Shown: positions 24,772-36,529 of the stretch, in pieces
Position numbering within the stretch: the stretch's first letter is position 1
How the letters are laid out: each line of letters starts with the position of its first letter
Assembly (NCBI RefSeq): GCF_902686445.1
Contig: NC_062219.1
Coordinates: forward strand, 144,504,057-144,568,056
DNA length: 64,000 nucleotides
From: Sciurus carolinensis
Taxonomy: Eukaryota > Chordata > Mammalia > Rodentia > Sciuridae
Direction: 5' to 3'
Made by a program: the position numbers and the translations under genes
Notes under the pieces: model-generated
The model's database searches: none
What the model saw: the letters and a program-made list of their open reading frames with translations, nothing else
What the model was told of the DNA's origin: nothing

Positions 24772-25879
24772 AAATCTCATTTGCAGTTAATTACAAAAAA
24801 CAAAAGTTGATTTTCTGCCTCATTAAAGTAGCCTATAACAATGCTCAATTGTAAGATGAGGAAAATAATTTATCATATTGTATGTATAAAACAATACATT
24901 TATTTTTTATCCTTATAGGTGCTAAATTATTTATGATTCTAATAAAATGACATTTTGGATAATAAAAATTACTGACATAATCCATACTTAAAATCCTGCT
25001 TTTCATTATTTCCCAACAAAATTAATAAACAACGAATGTAGCAATTCCAAATCACATAAATAAGTTTATGAAAAGTGCTTCACTTTTCAACTTTACAAAT
25101 GTTACAGGTACTACTTATCGCAACAAGGGAGGAAGGAATCTATGGGGTGTTTTTCACTGTTTAATTTTTTCAAAAAACTTTTTCATAGGAAGTCTCCAAT
25201 TTTTTATGTAAATTAGTGAAGAAAGAGTGATTTAACATCTTACAAGAAAAGAATTAGAAAAAAAAACTCTGAAATAACAAGTTAAAGGGAACAGATCCCA
25301 TAGGAAAAGCGGGAAAACAACAGAAAATATTTTTTAAAAATAAGTACATACTGAAGGAAGAAAAATGCTTTTGTGAATAAATGACATAGTAGTCAATGAA
25401 GATTCAACACACATTCATAACTGAAGTCCCCAAAAACAAATCAATGCAATCAAATAGTGCAAATGTCAAAAACTATCACATAAGAAAAGGTTGACTATAT
25501 TAGCGTACTGCCTCTTTAAAGAAAGAGAAAAATCCTTGTGACACTCAAGTGAGACAACTTTCATATTACGAGAGAAGGCAGTGGAAGACTTTGGCAAAAA
25601 CACTTCACGATCCAAGTCTACGCAGCACATAAGAAAATGTGAGTCAAGAAGTTCATATACAATCAAATCTTCAAACATAATGGGTCAAATAGTCTGAATC
25701 AGAAAAGACTTAAGGAATGTTGTTCCTAAGAGGTCTTCTGGAGCTTTCTAGTGAAGTGTGCACTTCAGACAAAAGATCCCAGAAGAAGCTCTAAGGTCTG
25801 ATGATGACTAATGAATATATTTAACGTAAACTAACATGAAATGAGGAGAACTAAAAGGTAAGAGTAGTGTGTGTGAATA

Positions 25880-26280
25880 TCACGGACTCTTATGACAGAG
25901 ATATAAAACAAATAACAAAGTGGAGCAGAAGAGAGAATAACCCACCAATACCTCCACTGCTGGATGAATGTAGAGTGCATGGGGGGCAGGGACAAAAGCC
26001 GTAATTCAGAAGGTTATACCTGTACAACACTCTGGTTTCAAACAACGAAACAAGTGGGAGAGAAAAGTGGTCAGTAATTACCAGAGTTGGGGTGGAGGGA
26101 GGACTTGATGAAAGGCAGTGACAAGCCCGAACAGGAGGAGGTGAAGACACTGTTCTCCATCTTGACTCTGGCAGAGGTTATGTTACTCTGCGTTTTTGGA
26201 AAAAACTCACAAAACTATAAAAGTAAAGTGAGTCTTACGGCATGTAAATCAATAATTTCTAAGTATCAAAAAAAACAAAC
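25880..26280 (+). mobile_element. Old L1M 3'UTR-like fragment (tentative)
   Basis: GAGAGAAAAGTGGTCAGTAATTACCAGAG-type sequence (26056-26084), TTGACTCTGGCAGAGGTTAT and a CACAAAACTATAAAAGTAAA end resemble the 3'UTR of old L1M elements. Moderately diverged. Confidence 0.5.
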
Positions 26281-26459
26281 GGGGGAGAGAAGAGTACAAA
26301 AGAGGTTACTAATTAATTTTATTATTGCTCACAAGAGTATCTTTAAAAGAAAGGACTATAGGTATTAGGGAAAAGGCAATTCTCTAAATGTAAAAATATA
26401 CTAACCCTCAAAAAAAAAAAAAAAAAAAAAAAGAAAATACATCTCATCATAAACAAACA

Positions 26460-26678
26460 AAAAATTTATTTATTTATTTATTATACATACCCAGAATTGA
26501 ACCAAAAGGCACTCAACCATCAAACCACATCCCCAGCGCTTTTTATTTTTTAAGAGAGGGTTTCACTCAGTTGCTTAGGGCCTTCCCTAAATTGCTAGGG
26601 CTGGCCTTGAACTTGCCATCTTCCTACCTCAGCCTCCCAAATCACTGGGATTACAGGCGTGCACTATCATGCCTGGCT
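26460..26678 (-). mobile_element. B1-ID dimeric SINE, minus, with (TTTA)n tail
   Basis: TTTATTTATTTATTTATTA tail, CCAGAATTGAACCAAAAGG, AAACCACATCCCCAGCGC, CTACCTCAGCCTCCCAAATC, GCGTGCACTATCATGCCTGG. A separate poly(A) of about 24 bases lies just before it (26409-26432). Confidence 0.9.
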
Positions 26679-27167
26679 AACAAAATGTTTTAGTTTCCTT
26701 TTACTCCTGTCCCCATCTACGTCTCCCTACCTAGAAGCAACTAGTGTCACCAATTACTTGTGATACTTGTTCAGTTTTCTAAGGTATAACTGCCTACATT
26801 TTCAAAACAATGGAGGACTAAACCAAGAATAAAGATGGATACCCGAAGAACACAAAAGGAAAATGAGCATTCTGTGAAGAGCCTTCTAACACAGTTCTAA
26901 TTTTGAAACAATGTCAATTCTTTACATAATTAAATAAAACAAAACCCCAAAAGAACAAAAAGAACAGCAGTCCCTAAAAATGAAAGATAAATTTAAATAT
27001 GTGAAACTAACAAATATGTAAAAAGTTAGTGGCAGAAACACAGAAGAAAAAAAATTACTTTATCAAATTATTTTAAAACACAGCATTTTTGATAGGCAGA
27101 GTGGCACATGCCTGCAATCCCAGCGGCTGGGGAGGCGGAGGCAGGAGAATGAAAAGTTCAAAGTCAG

Positions 27168-27703
27168 AGCAGAAGCCTGACTGGGGCACAAAGCCAGAAC
27201 ACTAAACTGGCTGGTCTGTCCCAGCTGGCATTTCATTCACTTAGAAATGTCTTGTCTTTTTTTTTTTTTTTTTTTAATTATTATTTTTTAATTAAGCTTT
27301 TAATCTTTTACAGACTGCATTTTGATTCATTGTACACAAATGGGGTACATTTCATTTCTATGGTTGTACACGATGTAGATTCATACCATTTGTGTAATCA
27401 TACACAGCCACAGGGTAATGATGTCTGTCGAGCAGCTCAAGTGCTTGGCCATACCATTTTAAATGCATTACACTTTTCTCTCTGAGAGCTAATTTTTTTT
27501 GTAGTTTTTAGATACAAGCATTGTTGGCTCTGATATTGGGCTATAGGCTGTAGAGGAATTATATGGGCTGTGCTCTGCCTGGAATGTGAGCAATTATATT
27601 GGAGAAGATCATTCCCATACCTCCATCTTCTTACCAGAAAATTCTGCAGAGGTTCAAATAAATCAGTTCTAGAAAATAAAAAAATTAAATTAAAAAAAAA
27701 AAA
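27168..27703 (+). mobile_element. Poly(A)-tailed retrocopy of an unidentified RNA
   Basis: This segment interrupts a SINE and is flanked by a 16-bp duplication with one mismatch: AAAAGTTCAAAGTCAG (27152-27167) and AAAAGTTAAAAGTCAG (27704-27719). It ends in an A-rich tail, with AAATAAA about 20-30 bases upstream (near 27656-27662). Those are the marks of L1-driven retroposition of a polyadenylated RNA. I do not recognise the source and no long reading frame spans it. An antisense L1 3' end sits inside it at 27257-27420. Confidence 0.75.
27257..27420 (-). mobile_element. L1 3' end, minus, inside the retrocopy
   Basis: A T-rich head followed by the reverse complement of the same L1 3'UTR seen at 28600-28740 (TTGATTCATTGTACACAAAT; TAGATTCATACCATTTGTG). 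The edges carry ATGTCTTGTC (27247-27256) and ATGTCTGTC (27421-27429), a duplication with one base lost. Either inserted into the retrocopy or carried in its source RNA. Confidence 0.75.
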
Positions 27704-28036
27704 AAAAGTTAAAAGTCAGCCTCATGAACTTAGTGAGGCCCTAAGCAACTTAGTCAGAACCTGTCTTTCAATACAAAATATATATATAAAAAAGGGGAGT
27801 GTGTGGCTAAGTGGCTAAGTGGTTAAGCGCCCATGGGTTCAATCCCCAGTACAAAAAAAAAAAAAAAAAAAAAACCCACAGTATTTTCACTATCCATCCC
27901 TAATAGGATACATTCTAAGAAGCAGAACAAAACAAAAACAAAGCCAATCAATATTAATAATAAAACTTTTAGAAATGTGCAGATGTATTCTAGGATAAAA
28001 TAATATTGGTTAATATCATTAGAAATGAAGTTTTCA

Positions 28037-28750
28037 CAATAATAGATGTTGGCGTGGATGTGGGGAAAAAGGCACATGTTTACATTGCTGGTGGAGTTGC
28101 AAATTGGTGCAGCCACTCTAGAAAGCAGTGTGGAGAATCCTCAGAAAACTTGGAATGGACCCACCTTTGGACCCAGTTATCCCACTCCTTTGTTTATACC
28201 CAAAGGACTTAAAATCAGCATACTACAGTCACACAGCCACATCAATGTTTATAGCAGCTCAGTTCACAATAGCTAGATTGTGGAACCAACCTAGATGCCA
28301 CCCTTCAACAAATGAATGGATAAAGAAACTGTAGTATATATACATAATGGAATATTATTCAGCCATAAAGAATAATAATATTATGGCATTTGCAAATAAA
28401 TGGATGGAATTGGAGAATATCATGCTAAGCGAAACAGGTCAATCCCAAAAAACCAAAGGCCAAATGTTTTCTCTGATAAGTGGAGAATGATATATAATGG
28501 GGGTTGGGGGGGTGGGGAGGGAGAGAAGAATGGGGGAACTTTATATTATGTAGAAGGAAATGAGAGAGAGGGGGGTATAAAAAATGGTGGAATGAGACAG
28601 ACAACATTACCCTGTGCACACGTATGATTACACGAATAGTATGAATCTACATTGTGTACAACCACAGAAACGAAATGATGTACCCCTTTAGTGTACAATG
28701 AATCAAAAGGCAGTCTGTAAAAGATTAAAAGATAAATTTAAAAAAAAAAA
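28037..28750 (+). mobile_element. 5'-truncated L1 with target duplication
   Basis: ORF2 C-terminus (TGGCGTGGATGTGGGGAAAA; AGCCACTCTAGAAAGCAGTG) through the 3'UTR (GGGGGTTGGGGGGGTGGGGA) to an A-rich tail at 28737-28750. Flanks GAAATGAAGTTTTCA (28022-28036) and GAACTGAAGTTTTCA (28751-28765) differ at one base. The 714-base insert is too short to encode a working protein. Confidence 0.92.
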
Positions 28751-28906
28751 GAACTGAAGTTTTCAGGGTAGGAAAAAAGATGTAAGTGTAAATATCAGAA
28801 AACGTAAGCAAAAATGACTTGGAAAACTGGAATTTACTTTGAAATTCGTTTAAAAAATAAGGAGTTGATAAATGAACAGATTTGTGATAAGACAAAGCAA
28901 AATCTT

Positions 28907-29096
28907 GCCAGGCACAGTGGCCCACACCGTTAATCCCAGCAACTCAGGAGGCTAAGGCCAGAGGATTGCAAGTTTAAGGTCAGCCTCAGAGACTTAGCAA
29001 AGCCATCGGCAACTCAGAGAGATCCTGTTTCTCAAAATATAAAAAGGGGCAGGGAGGTGGCAAAGCACCCAGTACCTATGCAAAAAAAAAAAAAAA
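28907..29096 (+). mobile_element. B1-ID dimeric SINE with shortened ID half
   Basis: GCCAGGCACAGTGGCCCACA, CTCAGGAGGCTAAGGCCAGA, then AAAAAGGGGCAGGGAGGTGG. The ID half lacks the usual middle and goes quickly to CAAAGCACCCAGTAC. A tail of 14. Confidence 0.88.
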
Positions 29097-29702
29097 TCTA
29101 AAATCTACAAGGCAGGTTTTACAGGTACTCACTGTATTGACTCTTTTGCATGTTTGAAAATGTTCAGGAGAAAAATTGCTCAGATTCTGTACTCCCTAAA
29201 TTCCAAAGAGAAAAACACTGGAAGGAAGCTCACCTGGTAACCAGACAGTTCTTCCACCCAGCCACAATTACTACTTTGCAATCATTTAAAACATTTCAAC
29301 CACTCCTCTAGAAAACATACCCAAACTTGCAAATCATCCATGAGAAGTCAAAACATCTAGGACCAAAAGACCATTCCCCTTATTATAGAAGGTTTACTTT
29401 CACCTAAGTGAGTCCAGCAGCAGGCAAATAGTGTATCTGAGATGAATATAAACAGACTAGTTACAAACTGTGCTTCTGTAAAACTAAATGTGATTTAAAA
29501 TAACATGTTCATTATGACAACATTCATGTAACATATTCATTATAACAAAGTTATACAACCTTAAAGTTACATTGAAAGATTATGGGGGTCTTCAAGACAT
29601 TATTGAATGGGGATTTTCTCTCTGAGCATGTAATTAAAATCATACTAATATGAAGGTATAAGAGGTGGTATGCATGAAAATAATATAGTTTTAATATATC
29701 TC

Positions 29703-29776
29703 GGGCTGGGGATATAGCTCAGTTGGTAGAGTGCTTACCTTGTAAGCACAAGGCCCTGGTTCGATCCCCAGCACCA

Positions 29777-29811
<35 letters not shown>
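29703..29811 (+). mobile_element. ID SINE with 34-base A tail
   Basis: Consensus-like ID (GGGCTGGGGATATAGCTCAG; GTTCGATCCCCAGCACCAC) followed by a pure A run at 29778-29811. One of the longest pure tails here, suggesting a recent copy. Confidence 0.95.
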
Positions 29812-29814
<3 letters not shown>

Positions 29815-29955
29815 TCCTGCATGATTCAAATATATATTAAACCAATTTTTCTTTGAATAATGTTAAAATCAGTCTGAATGGAGAAAAAAAGGCTGAAAGA
29901 ATATATCCCAAAATGTCAACTACAGTTAGTCTGGTTGATAGAACTGTAGATGCTT

Positions 29956-30047
29956 TTTTTTTTTTTTTTTTGGATGCTGGGGATCGAACCCAGGGCCTTG
30001 TGCTTATAAGGCAAACACTCTACCAACTGAGCTATCTCCCCAGCCCC
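29956..30047 (-). mobile_element. ID SINE, minus, with target duplication
   Basis: T run, TGGATGCTGGGGATCGAACC, CTGAGCTATCTCCCCAGCCC. Flanks AGAACTGTAGATGCTT (29940-29955) and AGAACTGAAGATGCTT (30048-30063) match at 15 of 16 bases. Confidence 0.95.
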
Positions 30048-30934
30048 AGAACTGAAGATGCTTTGAGAAACATTTGTATTTTTTCCTATCTCATGGAATT
30101 TGATGTCCCCCTTTCCATTAAGAATGTATTACCTTTCAATTGCGGGGGAAAAAAAAAAAATTAAAAATTCCACCTACATCCGTTGGGTCTAAGAGGTAAA
30201 AGTAATTTGAGTATCAGCTGCACCAAAGACAACCAACTCAAGACAAACTTCAGAAATTACTTTTTATTTATCGCTAGGGCACTTTTCCCACATTCACTAA
30301 GTACCGTAAATAACTCATTTTCCCCTTCATCAAAAACGCAGCTCCCATCATGCTCCCTGGGCAGTTTCAAAATGCAGACGAGGGTGTATCTGAAACCCCA
30401 GACTCTGTCTGTTCCATGAATGCTGAATACTCAAACTCCGCACAGTGCTGGGCGGGCAGAAGAGAAGAGGGTATTCTAGCACGGAGTTGTGCTCTCTCCA
30501 TTCTACACACAGTGGATACGCTAGTGAACAAAAAAAAACGAGACTCCAGCTCATCAAAGCTTCGCTTCTCTTAAAGCCACCTTTAACTGCTACGTCCTAC
30601 GCCTGACATTTTCAGCACCTCCACCTAACATTTCTCTACATCTCTTCTTAAACCTTACTAAAAACAGCAACATAGAAATCACCTCATTTTTTTCTATCAA
30701 CTCTTTGATTCCATTTCTTCCTTACCCAGCCTGCACTCAAAAGCAGTCCATTTAAATATTCTTTACTAGTAACCTCAATTACTGTGAATGTTCCTCTAAT
30801 TTACCTAACCCATAATTTCCCATTCTGCATCAATCATTCAACTTTTCTTTCTAATCAGCTGAGGTTAGACAAAAACATTAGGTATTTAAAATTGCTGCCA
30901 CAACAAATTCTTGGTTTTAAGTCTCATGATTCCT

Positions 30935-31215
30935 CAATATTTCTACTTCTTTGATCAATGAACATTTACTAAGTAACTATGTGTGGGACAACACACATAA
31001 AAATGCAAAAAAGTCTGTGCTCTCCTAGAGCTGAAGAGTATAACAGGGAAAACAGATCTTAAATAATTATGAATGTGATTAAATGGTACAAAGGGAAGCA
31101 CCACACATTTTTGAAAATAGGTAATAGCTCAAGAACCTACACAAGTTTGAAGGTAGAAGGTGTCACGGCAAGCTTCCAAAAGTGGTTATACTTGGGCTCT
31201 GATCAATTTCATAAT
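30935..31215 (+). mobile_element. Ancient L2/MIR-like relic (tentative)
   Basis: ATTTACTAAGTAACTATGTG, CTAGAGCTGAAGAGTATAAC and GGCAAGCTTCCAAAAGTGG follow the order of a very old LINE2/MIR-type repeat, but each block is worn. Confidence 0.4.
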
Positions 31216-32432
31216 GAATTCCAAATTCCTAATTTAGCCTTCAATCCTCATGCCATACCTCCTTAGCAAAGGAACTGGCTCACTTGCTTCTGGTCTTCCC
31301 TGGGACTCACTAGTGATTTCCTCTCCTCAGCTTGTCAATATGACAAGGTTTCTCACACTTAAATATAAGTTGGAATAATCTTCCTCAAGAGTAATTTGGC
31401 CATGTGTATCATAAACCTTAAAAACATGCATACTCTTTCTCTTGAACCAAATATTCAACTTTGAGGATTCTTTGTTATGGAAAAAGAAACCAATTTCATG
31501 AATAAAAATTATTGAGAAAAGTGAAAAAGTCAGAAACAACCTAAATAACCAACAACAGGACAACAGCTACGGATGTGTCACAGACAAAACACAAAGATAT
31601 TCAGAGCTTTTAATATCATAGGAAAATGCTCATAACTATGCAAGAAATATACAGTAATAAGTACATATAAATAATCTAAACATGAGCTGTAAAAATCTAT
31701 TAAGAATGTAACTGCTTAAAATTTAAGTGCATATATAAAAATGAGAAAACAACTAGATGTGTTAGTGATAAATGACACCAGTTTTCTTCACATTTTTTCT
31801 GTAATTTTCAAATCTTCAAATTGGCAAGTGGATCGTAATTATTTCCCACAATAGCAACACATCTACTCAGTCTACTGGCAGATTAGCTCCATTCCTCACC
31901 TCTAACTCCGACATACAATACCTGCTTCCATCCTAGGTTTAAGGAAACTGCCATCACAAGGACTAACAACTCCCTGAAAGACAAGCAGACACTTGGCATT
32001 CATTTCTGAACTGACCACCTTGACTTCTGGCACACTGGACTCTCTAGGATCTGCCTTCTAACTCTCCACCACTTCTTGTCAGATTCCTTGGCTAGATTCC
32101 CTCCCCGAGAGCCTTTAAATGTGGTGCTTCAGGTGTCCATTCTAGGCCTACCCATGTTACACAACATTCTCAGGTGTCCCTAATTAAAGACATCAACAAT
32201 GTAAATTCTCCAAGATCCACCTTCAGCTCTGGTCTCTCCTAATCCCACCCCTGGTGGGCTTTTTGTTTTTGTTTTTTTTAAAGTCAGAGTCTTACTGGAT
32301 GTTCCACAGCTGTTCAGACACTGTTCTCATCATCAATTTTAAAAGATCCACCTCCCTCTAGCATTTTCTATTTTGTTTTGTCACATCACCATCTATTATA
32401 TCATCTAAGCCAGAAGCCTGGGTGTCACTCTT

Positions 32433-32524
32433 TTTTTCTTTTTTTTTTTTTTTTGGTACTGGGGATGGAACTCAGGGCCTTGTGCTTGTGAGGCATGCAC
32501 TCTACCAGCTGAGCTATCTCCCCC
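32433..32524 (-). mobile_element. ID SINE, minus, inside L2
   Basis: T-rich start, GGTACTGGGGATGGAACTCA, GAGCTATCTCCCCC. Flanks GCCTGGGTGTCACTCTT (32416-32432) and GCCTGGGTGTCATTCTT (32525-32541) form a 17-bp duplication with one mismatch. Confidence 0.94.
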
Positions 32525-33137
32525 GCCTGGGTGTCATTCTTAACTCTTGTCAGTCACCTCTGCCACTCCCACTTCCTAATCAGGCTTTGCAGGGGTTAGC
32601 ATCCTAAACACATTCCAGCACCTTGTAACTGTGTGAATCAACAACAGACAACACAAAGACATGTCACCACGTGAGGCCACAGCCAACAAGGTTTGTGCAA
32701 GTACTCTGTGATGTTCACATGACGAAATTACCTAATGCTTTTCAGAACATATCCCAGTCATTAAGCGATCTGTGACTGAGTTAACAACCTCACTAACCTA
32801 CTACACAGATTAAACCATCCATTTATGATTACAATAACCTATCTGGTCTTCTTAGCCTAACTCGCCATCTATTTTCATATTATCCTCAGGAAATGCAAAT
32901 CTACTACATTATTCCCTAGCCTAACACTAGTACCTGAAGGATAAAAGGTAACGCCCCTTAGCATCAGACGTCCCTCGTGCACATCTCCTGACTGCTGTCA
33001 GGCTCTCCGAGGCTCTGTGCTGTGCTTGCAGCAACAGAGCAATGACTGCCTGAGTCTGCTCTGCACTCTAATAAAATAAGTTATTTAATTATTAATGAAT
33101 TATTTAATTTAGTTCCACAAGGTTGATACTAGCATTT

Positions 33138-33160
33138 CTTTTTTTTTTTTTTTTTTTTTA
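33138..33160 (-). repeat. Poly(T) run
   Basis: About 21 T in a row followed by ACAAATGAG. There is no SINE body next to it; a solitary homopolymer within the L2 region. Confidence 0.9.
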
Positions 33161-33682
33161 CAAATGAGACTAAAAGTTTGCTGAAAAGTATAAAACCACA
33201 GAACTATGAGAGGCAGGGACAAGTCTGAAATCTCTATTATATTTCTCAACAAAAGTAGCTTAAGCAGGTTCCAAAACAGGTATTTAAGTCAAAAGCTCAC
33301 ACGATCTCAGGCAGGCTATCCAAGAAACAAGCCTAAGGAGGAAAAATGGTGACAAAGAACAGGGAAGCCAGAGGCTTGTGTTTAACTAGTCTTCTAGTGT
33401 GCCTTCACATCTGCTCTCAGCAAAGCCTTCCCTCACACCATTCTGTCTTCCCAGAGTTGGTGCTTCGCCCTACACCTCTTCCCTAATTAGTTAACATATC
33501 TATTACTACATATCTGAAACTAGACTCCATTATTTATTTACATTTTCACTTCCCTTCTCATCTGCAAACTTCTGGAGTAGGGACCCTGTTTCAGCCATGT
33601 CTGCAGCTTTGTCTCTATCCTCCTCAATTCTTATCACAGTTATCTAGTACATAAACAAATAAGAATTCCTCTTTATTCCTTT

Positions 33683-33746
33683 CTCCCTCTCTCTCTCTCT
33701 CTCTTTCAGCACAGTGGGAAAAAAAAAAAAAAAAAAAAAAAAAAAA
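33683..33746 (+). repeat. (CT)n and adjacent 28-base poly(A)
   Basis: A CT-dinucleotide run at 33683-33704, then TTTCAGCACAGTGGG, then a pure A run at 33719-33746. Prone to slippage. Confidence 0.95.
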
Positions 33747-33805
33747 CACAAGGAACTGTCTAACACAAACATCCTATCACTTCTTTCCTCAAAAGATAGA
33801 AGATT

Positions 33806-34112
33806 ACAGGGTGCACCCCTGTAATCACAGTGGCTCGGGAGGCTGAGGCAGGAGGATTGTGAGTTCAAAACCAGTCTCAGCAAAAGCCAGGCACTAAGCA
33901 ACTCAGTGAGACCCTGTCTCTAAATAAAATATAAAATAGAGGGGCTGGGGAGATAGCTCAGTCGGTAGAGTGCTTGCCTTATAAGCACAAGGCGCTGGGT
34001 TCGATCCCCAACACCCCCCCCCCAAAAAAAAAATTATATATATATAATAGGGCTGGAAATGTGGCTCAGTAGTCGAATGCGCCCTGAGTTCAATCCCTGG
34101 TTTCAAAAAAAA
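33806..34112 (+). mobile_element. B1-ID dimeric SINE split by an ID SINE
   Basis: Left half TGCACCCCTGTAATCACAGT to linker CTAAATAAAATATAAAATAG; right half resumes at 34049 with GGGCTGGAAATGTGGCTCAG and GTTCAATCCCTGGTTTC. The left end is truncated relative to GCCAGG-starting copies. Confidence 0.9.
33941..34033 (+). mobile_element. ID SINE nested in a B1-ID SINE
   Basis: GGGGCTGGGGAGATAGCTCA, GGCGCTGGGTTCGATCCCC, a run of ten C and an A tail, sitting exactly in the linker between the two halves of the older SINE. AT-rich flanks ATAAAATAG and ATATAATAG are compatible with a duplication. Confidence 0.92.
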
Positions 34113-35897
34113 AAGATGGAAGCCACCCTACTTCTCAGAGTTTTCCCCTTAGAACTACAATATCTAATATTGGGCTCTCTAATATCTAATTCCAAACCCA
34201 CTGCACTTCTGTAACCCATGATGACCCCCCCAGTAACACTGAACCACATATCTCTCCAGAAGGCCATACAGTTCCACCCGCTCTTCACCTGTGACTATTC
34301 CAGCCATCTGTGAGAGTCCAGACTATTCTTCTACAACAAAGTCTCTCAAATTCTTATTCTATAAGGCCTATTCAAAATCTATATCTATAAGGCCTTCACA
34401 AATCAGCTTTCTTAAGCCAGAATTACTCTCTCCTCACTTCTCTCATTCATGAGCTCAATCTTAAGCATTTAGCATGTAATGTTTTAATCAAGAGTCATGA
34501 GAAGGTCTGCTCCCTGCCCGGCACCACTGTACCTTCCAAGTACTAAGTTTGTTATCAATGCATTTGCTGAGTTTCTACTGTCAGGTCCTCTGACGTTCTA
34601 TTCATGTCCTAAGACAGACAGACATGAATAAAATAGTCTTTCTTATATTCACTCAGCTGCTGACAATGCAATATGTTCATCAAATATTTGTTAAATTAAC
34701 AAATATATTGCTTACTTAGAATAAATATCATCTGTGAGCTTCGATTTACTGCTCACTGTCAGTAAAAGTTTTTAGAGCTTTTTAAAACTAGGTGGGAAGA
34801 AAGGTATTTACTTCTTTTCTATTCCCCCCACCAAAAAGAATCCAGGAAGTCAGCAAACATAGAAAAAACATTATGAAAGGGAGCATATCATTATCATCAG
34901 AAAAATTAGGAACAGAGAGAATTACATACCAGCTTTTCCTGAATCACTGTCAAAGAATGGTATCAATGTTGTTTAAAGAACTAAAAATATTACTCATAAT
35001 AAACAGCTCTAAAATTTTTCACCTAGAAAATTTTAACAAATTACACTTAGAATTGATGGCATCTCCTCTGTCTCTATTGGTATGTATAATTTAAAATTTA
35101 AATGAAATGAATAAAAGTATATAAGATACAAACTTTTCTGGAAATTCATCTCTGCAGTCACTGATCACTAATAAGAACAAAGTACATATATACTCCTTAA
35201 ATATATCTCCTAAAAAAGTCATGCAGATGAGGCAATTTAATTTTGTTGTGAAATGCACTAGAAACTTACTTTTAAATTAATTACAAAATTTTGAAAGGCT
35301 ATTCTATCCTACTATATTAACCTTATTTTGCTGAATAAACACAAATTATATTCAGTTTAAATAAAAATCCAGCACAGAAAATGAAATGTATTCTTTCACC
35401 CAATAAAACAAACTTCCTGGAAGTCTTATTTTCTAGGCAATAAATACAAGTAACAATCATCACAGTCATATTTCTAATTATCCACAGCAGACCTAGAAAT
35501 AATGCATATGGCAGAATAAATCAAGTCTTTTCAAGCACATAATACATTATGTTTCCTTCTGTTTTCTTTCAATGTGCTAAAAGAGGCAGTTCATGCCCAA
35601 CTCTTGCCATATCTTGGGAAAACTTGTTAATGACAATTTTTCTAAAAAACAGATATATTGGATTCAAATATTTACCTGTGTTAATCTTGGATAAATACAA
35701 TGAAAATTCAATTTTAAATTAAGTAAAAAAAAATTTAAAAAAAAAAAAAACTTCCAGATGGGCATACATCATTGCAAACAAAAAGTGATTAACGGCTGTA
35801 CCTTCTGGTCCATTCTTTATAAAGATGTTGGGATTTCAGGAAGCAATGTATAAATCATTTGCTATAGTTCAATGTATCTCCAAAAGACACTACTTCA

Positions 35898-35952
35898 GGC
35901 TGGGGATGTAGTGCAGTGGTAAAATGCCTCTGGATTCAATCCCCAATAACAA
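35898..35952 (+). mobile_element. ID-type SINE, partial
   Basis: GGCTGGGGATGTAGTGCAGT, AAATGCCTCTGGATTCAATC, CCCAATAAC; a dimer-type ID half without a left B1 part. Confidence 0.75.
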
Positions 35953-36529
35953 AGGTGCAGGGGAAGTACTTTGACAGAAAGACATTACTTGGCCAAAATT
36001 AGTAATATGAGTTGTTTTCTTAAAAAAATAAATAAATAAATTATTCTTCCCTTTCAAACCCAACTGGTCTGGCTTAGAACTGTATTCAACAAATTTACAA
36101 GAGAGAGAAGTGAAATCTGACCAAAGAAATAAGTTTTCTGAGGAATATATAGGAAATAAGTACTGCTCCTTATACATTTATTAATTCAATTGAATGCTAG
36201 CTATAAATTAAGTACTGGAGTTAGAGAAATGTAAGATAGTCCTTACCCAGACAATTAAAACAGTATAAATATTATCATCAGTCTGCCAAAAATGTACAGG
36301 AGACATAGAAAACAATATTATTTTGGGGAAGAAAAAGTGCCACAAAAAGGTTCTGCTACACTAGGGCCTGTAAACTGATTCGTGATTAACTTGACCAGTG
36401 GAACTGAGAAGACAAGGTGACCACAAGGAGGAAGGAAAGGGCATGTGCACCCAACTAGAAATATGAGCCACCATTCGCAATCAAAGAACGTAAGCAGTAC
36501 CTTATAGGTGAAAGGCAGGTGAGAATCAG

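Larger units (their letters stand above)
27092..27876 (+). mobile_element. B1-ID dimeric SINE split by a retrocopy
   Basis: The left part runs 27092-27167 (GATAGGCAGAGTGGCACATG ... AAAAGTTCAAAGTCAG). It resumes at 27720 with CCTCATGAACTTAGTGAGGC, a TATATA linker, an ID half with duplicated GTGGCTAAGTGGCTAAGTGG, GGTTCAATCCCCAGTAC and a 22-base A tail. Joined across the gap, the order matches intact copies elsewhere in the window. Confidence 0.85.
32040..33665 (-). mobile_element. L2 (LINE2) relic, minus, interrupted
   Basis: On the plus strand it reads as antisense L2: CTAAGCCAGAAGCCTGGGTG, CTTAACTCTTGTCAGTCACC, TAAAAGGTAACGCCCCTTAG, CTCAGCAAAGCCTTCCCTCA and CTGGAGTAGGGACCCTGTTT near its 3' end. 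It is cut by an ID SINE at 32433-32524 and partly unrecognisable between 33065 and 33390. Confidence 0.7.
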
